Under the pieces are notes generated by a model that was not told where the DNA came from, made no database searches, and saw nothing but the letters and a program-made list of their open reading frames with translations. Shown piece after piece: positions 11,936 through 22,722 of a stretch of 64,000 bases of DNA. The DNA comes from Planctomycetota bacterium (GTDB lineage: Bacteria > Planctomycetota > UBA8742 > UBA2392). The stretch's first letter is position 1; every line of letters starts with the position of its first letter. The stretch lies in contig JAOSKM010000002.1 of NCBI GenBank assembly GCA_027493625.1, forward strand, positions 992,001-1,056,000, read 5' to 3'. The position numbers and the translations under genes were made by a program.

Positions 11936-12406
11936 ATGATCACCGGCGTGCATGCGCTGATTTACGCCCACGACGCGGAGAAGGTTCGCGCCTTCTTCCG
12001 CGACGTGCTGGACTGGCCCTTCGTTGACGCCGGCCACGGCTGGCTGATCTTCGCGCTGCCGCCCGCCGAGGTGGGCGTGCACCCGATCCTGCCCAGCGAC
12101 ACCCAGTCGCACCAGCTGTACCTGATGGTGGACGACGTGAAGTCCGTAGTCAGCAAGCTCGAGAAGCTCGGCTTCCAGTGCGCGCCGATCCGCGACCAGG
12201 GCTTCGGCCTGGTCACCAGCTTCGAGCTGCCCGGCGGCGGCCCCATGGGCATGTACCAGCCAAGGCACCCAATCGCGGCCGGCAAAAAGAAGCGCAAAGC
12301 CACCAGCCCCGCCCGGAAGGGCGGGGGAGCAACCAAAAAGGCTGCGAAGAAAGCCGCCAAGCCCGCCAGGAAAGCGCCCAAAAAGCCCGCGCGCAAAAAG
12401 CGCTAA
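11936..12406 (+). CDS. VOC/glyoxalase-fold protein with histone-H1-like Lys/Ala/Pro C-terminal tail
   Basis: MITGVHALIYAHDAEKVRAFFRDVLDWPFVDAGHGWLIFALPPAEVGVHP..; tail KKKRKATSPARKGGGATKKAAKKAAKPARKAPKKPARKKR. Confidence 0.8.
   Translation: MITGVHALIYAHDAEKVRAFFRDVLDWPFVDAGHGWLIFALPPAEVGVHPILPSDTQSHQLYLMVDDVKSVVSKLEKLGFQCAPIRDQGFGLVTSFELPGGGPMGMYQPRHPIAAGKKKRKATSPARKGGGATKKAAKKAAKPARKAPKKPARKKR
12307..12326 (+). repeat. In-frame palindrome inside VOC-H1 gene
   Basis: CCCCGCCC-GGAA-GGGCGGGG, codons AGC CCC GCC CGG AAG GGC GGG = SPARKGG. Confidence 0.85.
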
Positions 12407-12410
12407 ACCG

Positions 12411-12602
12411 CTACTCCCACTTGGGCGGTTCGATTGTGCGTTTGCGGAAGTCTTCCTTGGCCTTCAACTCGGCGTAAAGGCGTTCGAGCGCGGCTTCGAA
12501 ATCGTCCTGGTCGGGGTACTGGGCGCGTATAAGCTCAAGCTCGGCGCGGAGTTGCGCGTGGTCGAGGCCCCAGCGGCGGATTTGTGTGTTCGTGTCTGCC
12601 AT
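12411..12602 (-). CDS. Small hypothetical protein
   Basis: MADTNTQIRRWGLDHAQLRAELELIRAQYPDQDDFEAALERLYAELKAKEDFRKRTIEPPKWE; convergent with the VOC gene. Confidence 0.55.
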   Translation of the reverse strand: MADTNTQIRRWGLDHAQLRAELELIRAQYPDQDDFEAALERLYAELKAKEDFRKRTIEPPKWE

Positions 12603-12720
12603 CTACGCAACTTAACGATCCCCCGCCAAAGCTGATTCCGCAAGGGAAATCGCGACACCCCACATTTTCCCCGTTACAATGACCCCAATTCGCACGCCTG
12701 ATCATTACGGAGTCAGCGGG

Positions 12721-13224
12721 ATGCGCAGCGCCGTCCAGATCGAAAGGCTGGTCAAAGACCACCAGGACGCCCTGCTGCGCTACCTGCGCTTCCTTGGCTG
12801 CGACGAAAACCTGGCCCAGGACATGGCACAGGAAACCTTCGTCGCCACCATCGAGGCCGACTTTGAAATCAGAGACCGCAAGGCCACCTCGGCCTACCTG
12901 CGCACCACGGCCCGCAACTTCTATTTCATGTGGCTGCGCAAGACCAAGCGCGAGGTGACCCTGCCCGAGGAAGACGTGCTGGAAGCGGCCTGGCATGAAG
13001 GCGAGCGCGAAGACGACGGCGACACCTACCGCCGCGCCCTGCGCAACTGCCTGGCCAAGCTGGGTGACCGCGCGCGGCTGGCGCTGCGGCTGCGCTACGG
13101 CGAGAACGCTTCGCGCGACGAAATCAGCTTCGCGACGGGGCTGGATCCCGAGGGCGCCAAGACGCTGCTGCGCCGCGCGAAAGACAAACTGCGGGAGTGC
13201 ATCCGCAAGCAGGTGGGGGAATGA
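12721..13224 (+). CDS. ECF-type sigma-70 family RNA polymerase sigma factor
   Basis: HQDALLRYLRFLGCDENLAQDMAQETFVATIE (sigma2) and sigma4-like C-terminus RDEISFATGLDPEGAKTLLRRAKDKLREC. Confidence 0.85.
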   Translation: MRSAVQIERLVKDHQDALLRYLRFLGCDENLAQDMAQETFVATIEADFEIRDRKATSAYLRTTARNFYFMWLRKTKREVTLPEEDVLEAAWHEGEREDDGDTYRRALRNCLAKLGDRARLALRLRYGENASRDEISFATGLDPEGAKTLLRRAKDKLRECIRKQVGE

Positions 13225-14733
13225 CGCCGGAGCGCGACCAACTGGAAGAACGCTACCTCGAGGCGCAACTGCGCGACGAGCTCGGCCCACCCGTTGACCT
13301 CAGTGAGCGCGTGCTGCGCAGCGTGTACGGCAAGCCGCGCCGCGTGGTGCCGCCGCCCAGGCGCATCCCCGCCTGGCGCCCACTGGCGGCCGCCGCGGCC
13401 GTGCTGATCGCCGCCGGCCTTGCCACCTACACGCTGGTGCAGGTGCTGCCCGAGCGCGAGCAGCCGCTGCGTGAGGGCGCCCAGAGCGTGCCCTATAAGG
13501 TAGAAACCGGCGCGCCGCCGTCAGCGCCGCAACAGCAGCCGGAAGCCGCACCGCAACCGGAGCCACGGCCGCAGCCGGAAGCGCAGCCCCAGCCGGAGCC
13601 AAAGGAAGAACCGAAGCCCGACGAGCAGGTCGAGAAGCCGACGCCCGAGCCGGAAGAGGAAGACAAGAGCGTCATCGACGTAACGCCGAAACCGCCCGAA
13701 GATCAGGTTGAGGACCCTTCGGACAATGACAGTCCGCACCCTGACAAGGGCTGGACCGATCCGCCCGATGCCTGGCCCGACCCGAAGAAGAAGTACGACG
13801 ACCCGCGCAAGGACGCGCCCGTGCTGGTTTCGGCCTGGAAGGGTGAGTCGCTGAAAGTGCGGCACGCCGGGCAGGACGGCCGTGTCATCGAGCAGAAGCT
13901 GAAGCAGGGCGAAGCGTTCGGAAATCCGCGCCGGCGACCGCGTGGAGCCCAAGGGCCACGCCGACTTCACCCTGGCAGACGGCACGCTGGTGCGACTCGA
14001 CGGCGAGCTGACCTTTGGCGGCGAAGCTTCGGCGTTGAAGCTGACACTGCATGACGGCGCGCTGTATGCCGACACCGCGGCGCCGCTGGTCGTCAACGCC
14101 GGGGAGCTGGCCGTCACGGTCAGCGGCGTTGCCGTGCTTGAGGAGCGCCTCCACGGCCTGGACGTGTTCTGTGTCAGCGGCAGCGTGAGCGCCGGCGAAG
14201 ACTCCCTGCCCGCGGGCTTCCAGTCGCGCCTGGGCAAAGACGGCTTCGGCCGAGACAAGAAGATCGTCTGGGCCGACGTGCAGCGCGAGTTCGGCTTCCT
14301 GAAAGAAACGCCCTCCCGCGCCATGTTGCGCGAGGAACTGGCCGAGGCGCCCGGCGAGCTGTTCGGCGGCGAGCTGAAGGACGGCGTGCTGGTCGGCGAG
14401 ACCGACAGCGAAACCGGCATCGGCTTCTACCTGCGTGAGCCCTACGCCACCCAGGCCGGCGACGTGGTGCGCTTCCGTTTCCGTGTCGCCCGCGCCTGCG
14501 AGCTGATCCTGCAGTTCGGCACCGTGGGCGACTCCAACTGGCGCCACAAGATGGGCGGCGTGAAGGCCGGCGAATGGATCGAGTATGAACTGCCGCTGTC
14601 CGAGCTCTACAAGACCACCGAAGTCAGCCACACCGCCGAGCCCGGCCTGCAACTCAAGTTCTTCCAGCTTCACCCGGAAGACGCCCAAACCCGCATCGAG
14701 ATCGACTGGGTCGAGATCGTGCATCGGCCGTAG
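13221..14733 (+). CDS. FecR-like membrane anti-sigma/cell-surface sensor, one frameshift near 13920
   Basis: ATGA overlap with sigma gene; single TM; Pro/Glu/Lys-rich linker; FecR-like core IRAGDRVEPKGHADFTLADGTLVRLDGELTF after a 1-nt frame change. Confidence 0.7.
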
Positions 14734-14781
14734 GGGCGCCCCCATGTGGGCGCCCGGGCCGCCACATGGGGCGGCCCCTAC
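14730..14781. repeat. 52-bp palindrome between convergent genes (related copy 59590-59617)
   Basis: GTAGGGGCGCCCCCATGTGGGCGCCCGGGCCGCCACATGGGGCGGCCCCTAC. Confidence 0.7.
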
Positions 14782-15551
14782 CCGTGCACTTCGCCTTCAA
14801 TGAACGTGACCGCGTGGCCGCGCAGCAGCACGCGCTTGCCGGTCACTTCGCACTCGACTTCGCCGCCGCGTTCCGACACCTGGCGCGCCCGCAGCGTCTT
14901 TTTGCCCAGCTGCCCGGCCCAGTAAGGCGCCAGCATGCAATGGGCCGAGCCGGTGACGTGGTCCTCCGGCACACCCATGCGCGGCGCGAAGAAGCGCGAC
15001 ACGAAGTCGCATTCGTCGCCGGGCGCCGTCACCAGCACCGCGTGGGCGTGCATCAGCTCCAGCTCGCGCAGGTCGGGCTTCAGCTCGCGCACGGCCGTTT
15101 CATCCTGAAGCACGCACATCAGGAAGTGGCCGTTGAACACCGCGTTGGGCTGGGCGCCCAGGGCCGAGGTCAGGCCGGCGGGCGCGTGGCCCTCGACGGC
15201 CTCCTTGGCCGGAAAGTCCATCTCATATGCGTCGTTCTTGCGGCGCACGATCAACTCGCCGCTGCGGGTGTCGAAGCGGATGTCCTTGGCCTTCTCGCCG
15301 CGGTGGTGGAACAGCACGTGCGCCGTGGCCAATGTCGCGTGGCCGCACAGGTCCACCTCGGTGGTAGGCGTGAACCAGCGCAGCTTCGGCTCGCCGGGCA
15401 CCACGAAGGCGGTTTCCGGCAGCAGGTGCGAGGCCGCGATTTCCTGCAGGCGGCGGTCTTTGGGCCACTTCTCAAGCAGGCAGACGCCGGCCGGGTTGCC
15501 GCCGGTAAGCGCAGTCGTGAAGGAGTTGACCTGGAAGTAGGGGATTTTCAT
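14778..15551 (-). CDS. PhzF family isomerase
   Basis: MKIPYFQVNSFTTALTGGNPAGVCLLEKWP..ETAFV..LRWFTPTTEVDLCGHATLATAHVLF. Confidence 0.9.
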   Translation of the reverse strand: MKIPYFQVNSFTTALTGGNPAGVCLLEKWPKDRRLQEIAASHLLPETAFVVPGEPKLRWFTPTTEVDLCGHATLATAHVLFHHRGEKAKDIRFDTRSGELIVRRKNDAYEMDFPAKEAVEGHAPAGLTSALGAQPNAVFNGHFLMCVLQDETAVRELKPDLRELELMHAHAVLVTAPGDECDFVSRFFAPRMGVPEDHVTGSAHCMLAPYWAGQLGKKTLRARQVSERGGEVECEVTGKRVLLRGHAVTFIEGEVHG

Positions 15552-15633
15552 GGCGGGGTTTTAGCATCCGAAACCTGCAAACACTTCAGGAAGGTTCGAA
15601 TTCCGAGCCCGCCGTGCGGTCAACCCACGCACA

Positions 15634-17659
15634 TCAGCCCTGCTTTTCTTTCCAGGCCTCCGGAAAGCAACGGTGCCAGTAGCTCGCGGCGCTGTCTGCG
15701 TCGTCGGCCAGGTTGCTGCGGGGGTACTCGGCGGAGCAGCGTTCGAACAGTGCCGTGCCGTTGCGAATGGCGTCGTCGTGATAACGCACCGTGCGGTCGT
15801 CGACCAGCTTGATCCATGCCATGGCGGCGCTGAACAGGGCCTTGTCGCGTCCGGGCCAGTACGGGTAGTCCGCAGCCAGTTGCTCGAACAGTGCGGCTGC
15901 CCGGCGCCGGCCGGCGTAGTGCATCGGGTCCAGGTCGGGGAACAGCGGCTCGCCGTTGTTGATGCTGTACCAGATGTTGCGGGGCATGCTGTTGCGGACC
16001 CTGTAGTTGGCGTACGCCGGGTGAATGCTGTCGCGCTCGTGGTAGTAGACGGCGGCGATCTTGTACTCGAGGTCCGCGCGCTCATCGCCCACGGCCTCGT
16101 CGCGCCGGCGTTCAAGCTCGGCCAGTGTCTCCCACAGTCTCAACTGGAGCGTTACCCGTGCGGTGGGCAACTGCACGGCATCGTCGGGCGGATGCAGGCG
16201 GCGCTGCTCATCGGTGTAACCTCTGTTGGTCATGTGATGCCAGGATCCGCCCCAGCGGTTCACCGGGTTCATGTACTGTTGGGGATCCGGCATGACTCCT
16301 TCCGCGCGCCGCAGCGGGTCGCTTGCCGGAAGCGGTTGCAGGCCGCTGTCCAGGCCGTTTGCGGCTCGTGCTGCCCATCGCGCTTTATAACATCCTGCCA
16401 GAAGCGAGTCCGGCTCACTGGCAGCAATCGCGTCGCAGGCGACCAGGGCGCGCTCGAAGCCTTCCTCGGCGGCGATGCGCCGCAGGCGAATGTAGCTCAA
16501 CAGCGTGGGGTTGCGTTTGCGATCCAGTCCGCTGGTCAGCCTGTCGAGCTCGTAGGGCTCAAGTGCGCACTCGGCGAGGGAGACGAGTAGCTCGACGCCG
16601 TGCGCAGTCATGTCCTGGTCTGGGAACGTGGCACAACACGATGCCCACTGGGCCGCGGTGAACCACTCCTTGCGTTCGCAGCACATGCAGGCAAGGCGCC
16701 AGGCCATGTCGTCGCTGCCGGGATGATTCTCAAAGCGCTGAAGCCAGGCAGGCAGCAACCGGTAGGCAAGCTCGTGCCGCTGGGCCGATGTCTCGGCGGC
16801 CTTGCGGTCGGCCCACAGGAATGGCGCGCCGGCATAGCGCCCGCAATACCAGGCATGAAGCTGGAAGTAGGGCCGGAAGTCCAGCAGCTCGATGCAGCGG
16901 TAGCTGCGCAGGATGTCGCGCCGTCCCTCACGGGCCAGCCTGTCGTGCTCGACGTAGCCGTCGCACAAAAAAGTTGAAGTCGTTCGCGTCGGGCCGGCGC
17001 GCCCAGGCCTCGAACTCGCTCATGGCGACTTCGTCGCCGCGCATCGCGAGGGCACACATGGCGTCCGTGTCGTCGTCGTCGTCGCCGGTCGCGCGAATCT
17101 CACGCAGCTTCATGAATGCGAGCTCGTCAGGAAACGCGAGCGCAAGGTGAAAGATCAGTGTTTGTCGCGCCACGCCGTTGGCGAGCGCAAGCGCGTCCAT
17201 CAGCAGGCCGACCATGCGGGCTGTGTCGGTCTGGAAACGCGTCTCGTAGACCGTGTAGTCGCACACTTCCGGCGGCACCTCGACAACCTGTCTATTTCCC
17301 GCGAGCTGGTGCATTCGTTGAAGCGCGTCGGCGTAGGCGAGCGCATTGGCCAGTGCCGCCACCACGGCCGGAAACTGTGCCTCCGTCGCCGTCTGCATCC
17401 ATCCGGGCGCCGGGGGGGCAGTCGCGCGCCCTGGCGCACCCTCCTCGCGTACTTCGCTGGTGCCGCTGTAGCCGTCAGCGGACAGCTTGGGCGGCGCGCC
17501 CGACAACGGGATGGGCAGGAACTCGGGCACGGCCACAGGCACCGGATCGATACTCACGGATGCCGTCACGATCGGCGCCGGCTGCTCCGGAATGAGCCAC
17601 CAAGCGGCTATGCCGGCGATGGCCAAGAGGCTCGTAAGGACAGTGATCAGGACTTTCAT
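15634..17659 (-). CDS. Hypothetical secreted/anchored protein, one frameshift near 16965
   Basis: N-terminal TM (MKVLITVLTSLLAIAGIAAWWLI). ORFs 16928-17659 and 15634-16968 join at a T6 run: ..DANDFNF/LCDGYVEHDRLAREG.. Confidence 0.6.
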
Positions 17660-17737
17660 CGCGCACCCCGACTGTATCCATCGGTACGTGCGGTGCGAAA
17701 ACTGAGCTTTCCGCGTGTCCTATAATTCCGGACCACC

Positions 17738-17766
17738 GGGCCGGGAGGGGAGGGTTCTCCCGGCCC
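17738..17766. terminator. Strong 10-bp stem-loop with T-rich right flank
   Basis: GGGCCGGGAG-GGGAGGGTT-CTCCCGGCCC-TTTGGATTTT. Confidence 0.45.
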
Positions 17767-17780
17767 TTTGGATTTTCAGT

Positions 17781-17873
17781 GGCATGCGCATCCCTGCGCA
17801 TGAGTTTCAGCGGCCTCCGGCCGCTGACTGCGCTTGCCAGAGGCAAGCGCGACTCATCGCCGGGACGGCGATG
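17781..17873. repeat. Array of four short hairpins abutting the recA stop codon
   Basis: ATGCGCA-TCCC-TGCGCAT, AGCGGCC-TCC-GGCCGCT, GCGCTTGCC-AGA-GGCAAGCGC, ATCGCCG-GGA-CGGCGAT. Confidence 0.8.
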
Positions 17874-18932
<1,059 letters not shown>

Positions 18933-19197
18933 GACTGTCTCCTGCGCGCTCGCGGCCGTGGTCCCTCCCAGTCGGGGGCGGGAACGCCCCGCCCCCCTGG
19001 GGAGGTGTCATGGCACGCGTTTGGCGCGCACGGAAAAGGTAGCGGGGCGTGCGACACGCCTTGGCCGATTTGGCCGTGGCGGGGGTGCCGAAAAATGTCG
19101 CGTCCCAGTTTGTGGGGGTGGTGTTTGCGACAAACCACAAGCAGTCGTGGCAAAAAAGTTTTCGGCCGCGGGCACAGTGCCGTGGTATCCTGCAGCC

Positions 19198-19386
19198 ATG
19201 GACGCTGACGGCATTACTCCCTGGGGCCTGATCCTGCTGATGTTCGCCTACTCATTCGTGGGCTGGGCGGCGCTGTTCGCGATTCATTACCGCTTGCGCA
19301 AACGCCGGATTGAGGCGCCCACCGCGCAGCACGCGGCCATCGGCTACGGCGAAAGCTGGAAGTCCAGCCGCGTCTCCGAAGTCTAG
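19198..19386 (+). CDS. Small membrane protein
   Basis: MDADGITPWGLILLMFAYSFVGWAALFAIHYRLRKRRIEAPTAQHAAIGYGESWKSSRVSEV. Confidence 0.55.
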   Translation: MDADGITPWGLILLMFAYSFVGWAALFAIHYRLRKRRIEAPTAQHAAIGYGESWKSSRVSEV

Positions 19387-19479
19387 TTTCCCTGCGACCG
19401 CTGACTTTCGTAAACCCCCGCGTGACCCTTCGGCATGCCCAGGGCTGGCCGCGTGGCCTGATTGAACTATTGTTCCGGC

Positions 19480-20514
19480 ATGGACGAACGACTGCACAAC
19501 TCGCGTTTCCTGAAAGCCTGCCGGGGTGAGCCCATTGACTGCACGCCGGTGTGGCTGATGCGCCAGGCCGGGCGCTACATGGCCGAGTACCGCGAGGTGC
19601 GGGCGCAGACCAGCTTCCTGGGCCTGTGCAAAACGCCCGAGCTGGCGGCCAAAGTTACGCTCGACGCCCAGCGCATCCTCGGCGTTGACGCCGCCATCCT
19701 GTTCGCCGACCTGCTGCCGATCCTGGAGCCTCTGGGCCTCAAGCTCAGCTACGAAGAGGGCGAAGGCCCCAGGATCCACAACCCGATTCGCAGCGCCGCG
19801 GACATCGACGCGCTTACCCTGCAGAACCCGCGCGAATCCATGCCCTTCGTGGGCGAGGCGATCAAGATCATCCGCCGCGAACTTCCGGCCGATATCCCGC
19901 TGATCGGCTTCGCCGGCGCGCCCTTCACGCTGGCGGCCTACGCCATCGAGGGCGGGGGCTCGCGCAACTACATCCACGCCAAGACGCTGATGTACGGCGA
20001 CCCCGGCGCCTGGGCCGCGCTGATGGAGAAGCTGACCGGCCAGGTCATCGACTACCTGCGCGCGCAGATCGAGTGGGGCGTAAACGCGCTGCAGATTTTC
20101 GACTCATGGGTGGGCTGCCTGTCGCCGGCCGACTACCGCGCGCACGTGCTGCCCTGGGTGCGCAGGGTGATTGGGGAAGTCAGAGGCAAGGTGCCGGTGA
20201 TCTACTTCGGCACGGGCACGGCCACGTTCCTGGACGCGATGTTCGAGGCGGGGCCGGACGTGATCGGCATCGACTGGCACACGCCCCTGCAGCGCGGCTG
20301 GGAGCTGGGTGCCAAGAGCGTGCAAGGCAACATGGACCCGGTGGCCCTGTTCGCCCCGCGCGAAGTGGTGCTGGCAAAGGCGCAGGAGGTGCTGGACGCG
20401 GCCGCCGGCCGTGAGGGCCACATCTTCAACCTCGGCCACGGCATCCTGCCGAAGACGCCGGTGGACAACGTGAAGGCGCTGGTCGACTACGTGCACGAAA
20501 AGTCGGCGCGTTAA
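19480..20514 (+). CDS. hemE: Uroporphyrinogen decarboxylase
   Basis: CTPVWLMRQAGRYMAEYREVR; GFAGAPFTLAAYAIEGGGSRNY; NLGHGILPKTPVDNVKALVDYVHE. Confidence 0.97.
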   Translation: MDERLHNSRFLKACRGEPIDCTPVWLMRQAGRYMAEYREVRAQTSFLGLCKTPELAAKVTLDAQRILGVDAAILFADLLPILEPLGLKLSYEEGEGPRIHNPIRSAADIDALTLQNPRESMPFVGEAIKIIRRELPADIPLIGFAGAPFTLAAYAIEGGGSRNYIHAKTLMYGDPGAWAALMEKLTGQVIDYLRAQIEWGVNALQIFDSWVGCLSPADYRAHVLPWVRRVIGEVRGKVPVIYFGTGTATFLDAMFEAGPDVIGIDWHTPLQRGWELGAKSVQGNMDPVALFAPREVVLAKAQEVLDAAAGREGHIFNLGHGILPKTPVDNVKALVDYVHEKSAR

Positions 20515-20520
20515 AGAACA

Positions 20521-20546
20521 TGGCACGGGTTCGGAAACCCGTGCCA
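20521..20546. repeat. GGCAC-type hairpin between convergent hemE and SRPBCC gene
   Basis: TGGCACGGGTT-CGGA-AACCCGTGCCA. Confidence 0.8.
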
Positions 20547-20566
20547 CGCGCAGGTTCTGCCAGGTT

Positions 20567-21133
20567 CTACTTCGCCTCGATCCTGGTTTTCAGGTTTGCG
20601 AGCCCCTTCTCGAACATCCCGTTCATGGAGTCGCTCCCGAGCGTGTAGAAGTAGCGGCTGAAGAAACCCACTTCCGGCTCACTGTCGAAGGTCCAGGTTA
20701 CCTTCGTGGCGCCATCCGGCGCATCCTCGTAGCGCACCTCGCCGCTGGTCCAGGGGAAGTCGCCAATCTGCAGCTTGTACTTGATGCCGGTTTCCGGGTC
20801 TGCGGCCGTGAACTCCAGCTTGCCCTTGCCGATTTTTTCGCCTTCCCAACTCTGGCTGGCGCCGGCGCCTTCAGACTTTTCGCCGTAGGTGATCTTCATG
20901 CCGGGGTCTTCCTCGCGCCAGGGACCCCACTCGTCCCACTTCTTGATGTCACCGACCCACTCGTGGATGTCGTCCTTGTCGGCGTTGATCACGACGGAAC
21001 GCTCAAAGTGGTACTTGGTGTCCAGCGTGAAGCCGTAGCCCACGAAAGCCACGACCGCCACCACGATCAGCAGCAGCAGCAGCTTGAGCACGCTGCCGCC
21101 TCCGCCCTTTTTCTTCTTCTTGTCGTCCGCCAT
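20567..21133 (-). CDS. Membrane-anchored SRPBCC (polyketide-cyclase-like) protein
   Basis: MADDKKKKKGGGGSVLKLLLLLIVVAVVAFVGYGF then YHFERSVVINADKDDIHEWVGDIKKWDEWGPW. Confidence 0.8.
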   Translation of the reverse strand: MADDKKKKKGGGGSVLKLLLLLIVVAVVAFVGYGFTLDTKYHFERSVVINADKDDIHEWVGDIKKWDEWGPWREEDPGMKITYGEKSEGAGASQSWEGEKIGKGKLEFTAADPETGIKYKLQIGDFPWTSGEVRYEDAPDGATKVTWTFDSEPEVGFFSRYFYTLGSDSMNGMFEKGLANLKTRIEAK

Positions 21134-21271
21134 GTGCCGCCTCCGAAAGGGAACAGGGGTACCAGTATAGCCAGCCCTGTGACGCATGCATCACGTTGCA
21201 GAACGCACCGAGTCTACAGCTTTGCGGCCTGCGCAATCATGGGGTAAACTTGTTCACTACCGGGACGAGAC

Positions 21272-21661
21272 ATGTCTAGAGCAGGCAATCAGGATTTCGG
21301 CACCGACCGCATCGCCAAGCCTACTACTCCGATGGGGGATTCCACGCAGCAGTCGCCGGCGTTGGCGACACTGGTGCGGGTGGTGGACGGACGAGACGCG
21401 TCAGTGCACCCGCTGCTGGGGGACCATTTCGTGATCGGCCGCGACAAGAACTGCCACATCCAGATCCCTGACGACACCAGCGCTTCGCGCAAGCACGCGT
21501 CGGTGATCCGCCAGGGCGTGCGCTTCATGCTGGAAGACCTGGGCAGCAGCAACGGCGTGATCGTGAACGGCGTGCAGATCAAGGGTGCTCACGAGTTACG
21601 CGTTGGCGATAAGGTCGAGATCGGCAAGACCGTGTTCATTTTCCGCCGCCGCGTCGAGTAG
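21272..21661 (+). CDS. FHA domain protein
   Basis: FVIGRDKNCHIQIPDDTSASRKHASV..LEDLGSSNGVIVNG. Confidence 0.9.
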   Translation: MSRAGNQDFGTDRIAKPTTPMGDSTQQSPALATLVRVVDGRDASVHPLLGDHFVIGRDKNCHIQIPDDTSASRKHASVIRQGVRFMLEDLGSSNGVIVNGVQIKGAHELRVGDKVEIGKTVFIFRRRVE

Positions 21662-21689
21662 GCGGCCATCGAGATGACCGGGAGAGGCG

Positions 21690-22082
21690 ATGGTTTCCCG
21701 CCGCGGACCGACAGATGACTTTTCCTCGGACGACGTGGCCGAACCCGCAGGCCCGCGGCTGGATCCGACACGCGCGGGCGCGCCCAAGTTCGGCTTTGAG
21801 GAGCTGGAGGAAACCGGCGACGTCGCCTTCCATGAGATCGTCACGGAAATCTTCCGCATCGGGCGCGACCACGACAGCAACCTGGTGATCCGCGGCGACA
21901 CCAAGACCTCGCGTCGCCACGCCCACGTGCAGCGCAAGGGCCTGAAGTTCTTCATCGCCGACGACGGCAGCAGCAACGGCACGAAGGTCAACGGCAAAAA
22001 GATCGACGGCGAGCACGAGCTGCAGTCCGGCGACATCGTCGTGATCGGCAGCCACACCTTCAAGTTCATCAAGCGCGTCTGA
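21690..22082 (+). CDS. FHA domain protein
   Basis: FRIGRDHDSNLVIRGDTKTSRRHAHVQRKG..DDGSSNGTKVNGKKI. Confidence 0.9.
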   Translation: MVSRRGPTDDFSSDDVAEPAGPRLDPTRAGAPKFGFEELEETGDVAFHEIVTEIFRIGRDHDSNLVIRGDTKTSRRHAHVQRKGLKFFIADDGSSNGTKVNGKKIDGEHELQSGDIVVIGSHTFKFIKRV

Positions 22083-22411
22083 CGCGCCCGGAACTGCTTG
22101 TTTCCGCGAACCTCTCGCGGCGCGGTTGTTGTTCCGGCCCGATACAAACGGTCGGAAAGCCTGCCTGGTGCCGTGTCAGGCAGCTGAACTCGGACCATGA
22201 TCGCGCACGCGGCCACGTGGCGCGAGGCGCGCGACAGCGGCCGGCGCTGGACGCGGGCGACCTCCCGCCCGGTGAGCGCAACCCGCAAACGCGCGAGCTG
22301 CCGGCCTGGACGGACGACTTCTCCAACCTGTTCCGCATACTGACGTAGCCATTCCAAGCCGGTCAGGCACTTGTAGCAGGCAAAGCCGGGGTGCGGCGCT
22401 AGACTGGCGGC

Positions 22412-22720
22412 ATGGCAGACTACCGCACCAGACACGATTCCGATAAGCGCCTGCGCGCGCTGCGAGATGAGTACGGGCGACGCGAGCCCAACAAGTATGC
22501 CCGCCTTATGCGTCGCAGCAGCGCCATCCTGGCCATGATCTATGTGGCGCTTCTGGGCGTGCTCGCGTGCCTCGGCCTGATCTATGGAGAAGAGGCCGTG
22601 GAGCAGGCGGTTGGCGGGCCGGAGATGCTGTATGGCTTTTACGGGCGGCTGTCGGTGCTGCTGATCGGCCTGGCTTTCGGCGCGTTCATGGCAGCGGGCT
22701 GGGTGGAAGAAAAGGACTGA
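22412..22720 (+). CDS. Small membrane protein with two predicted TM helices
   Basis: SAILAMIYVALLGVLACLGLIYG..LSVLLIGLAFGAFMAAGWVEEKD. Confidence 0.6.
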   Translation: MADYRTRHDSDKRLRALRDEYGRREPNKYARLMRRSSAILAMIYVALLGVLACLGLIYGEEAVEQAVGGPEMLYGFYGRLSVLLIGLAFGAFMAAGWVEEKD

Positions 22721-22722
22721 AC

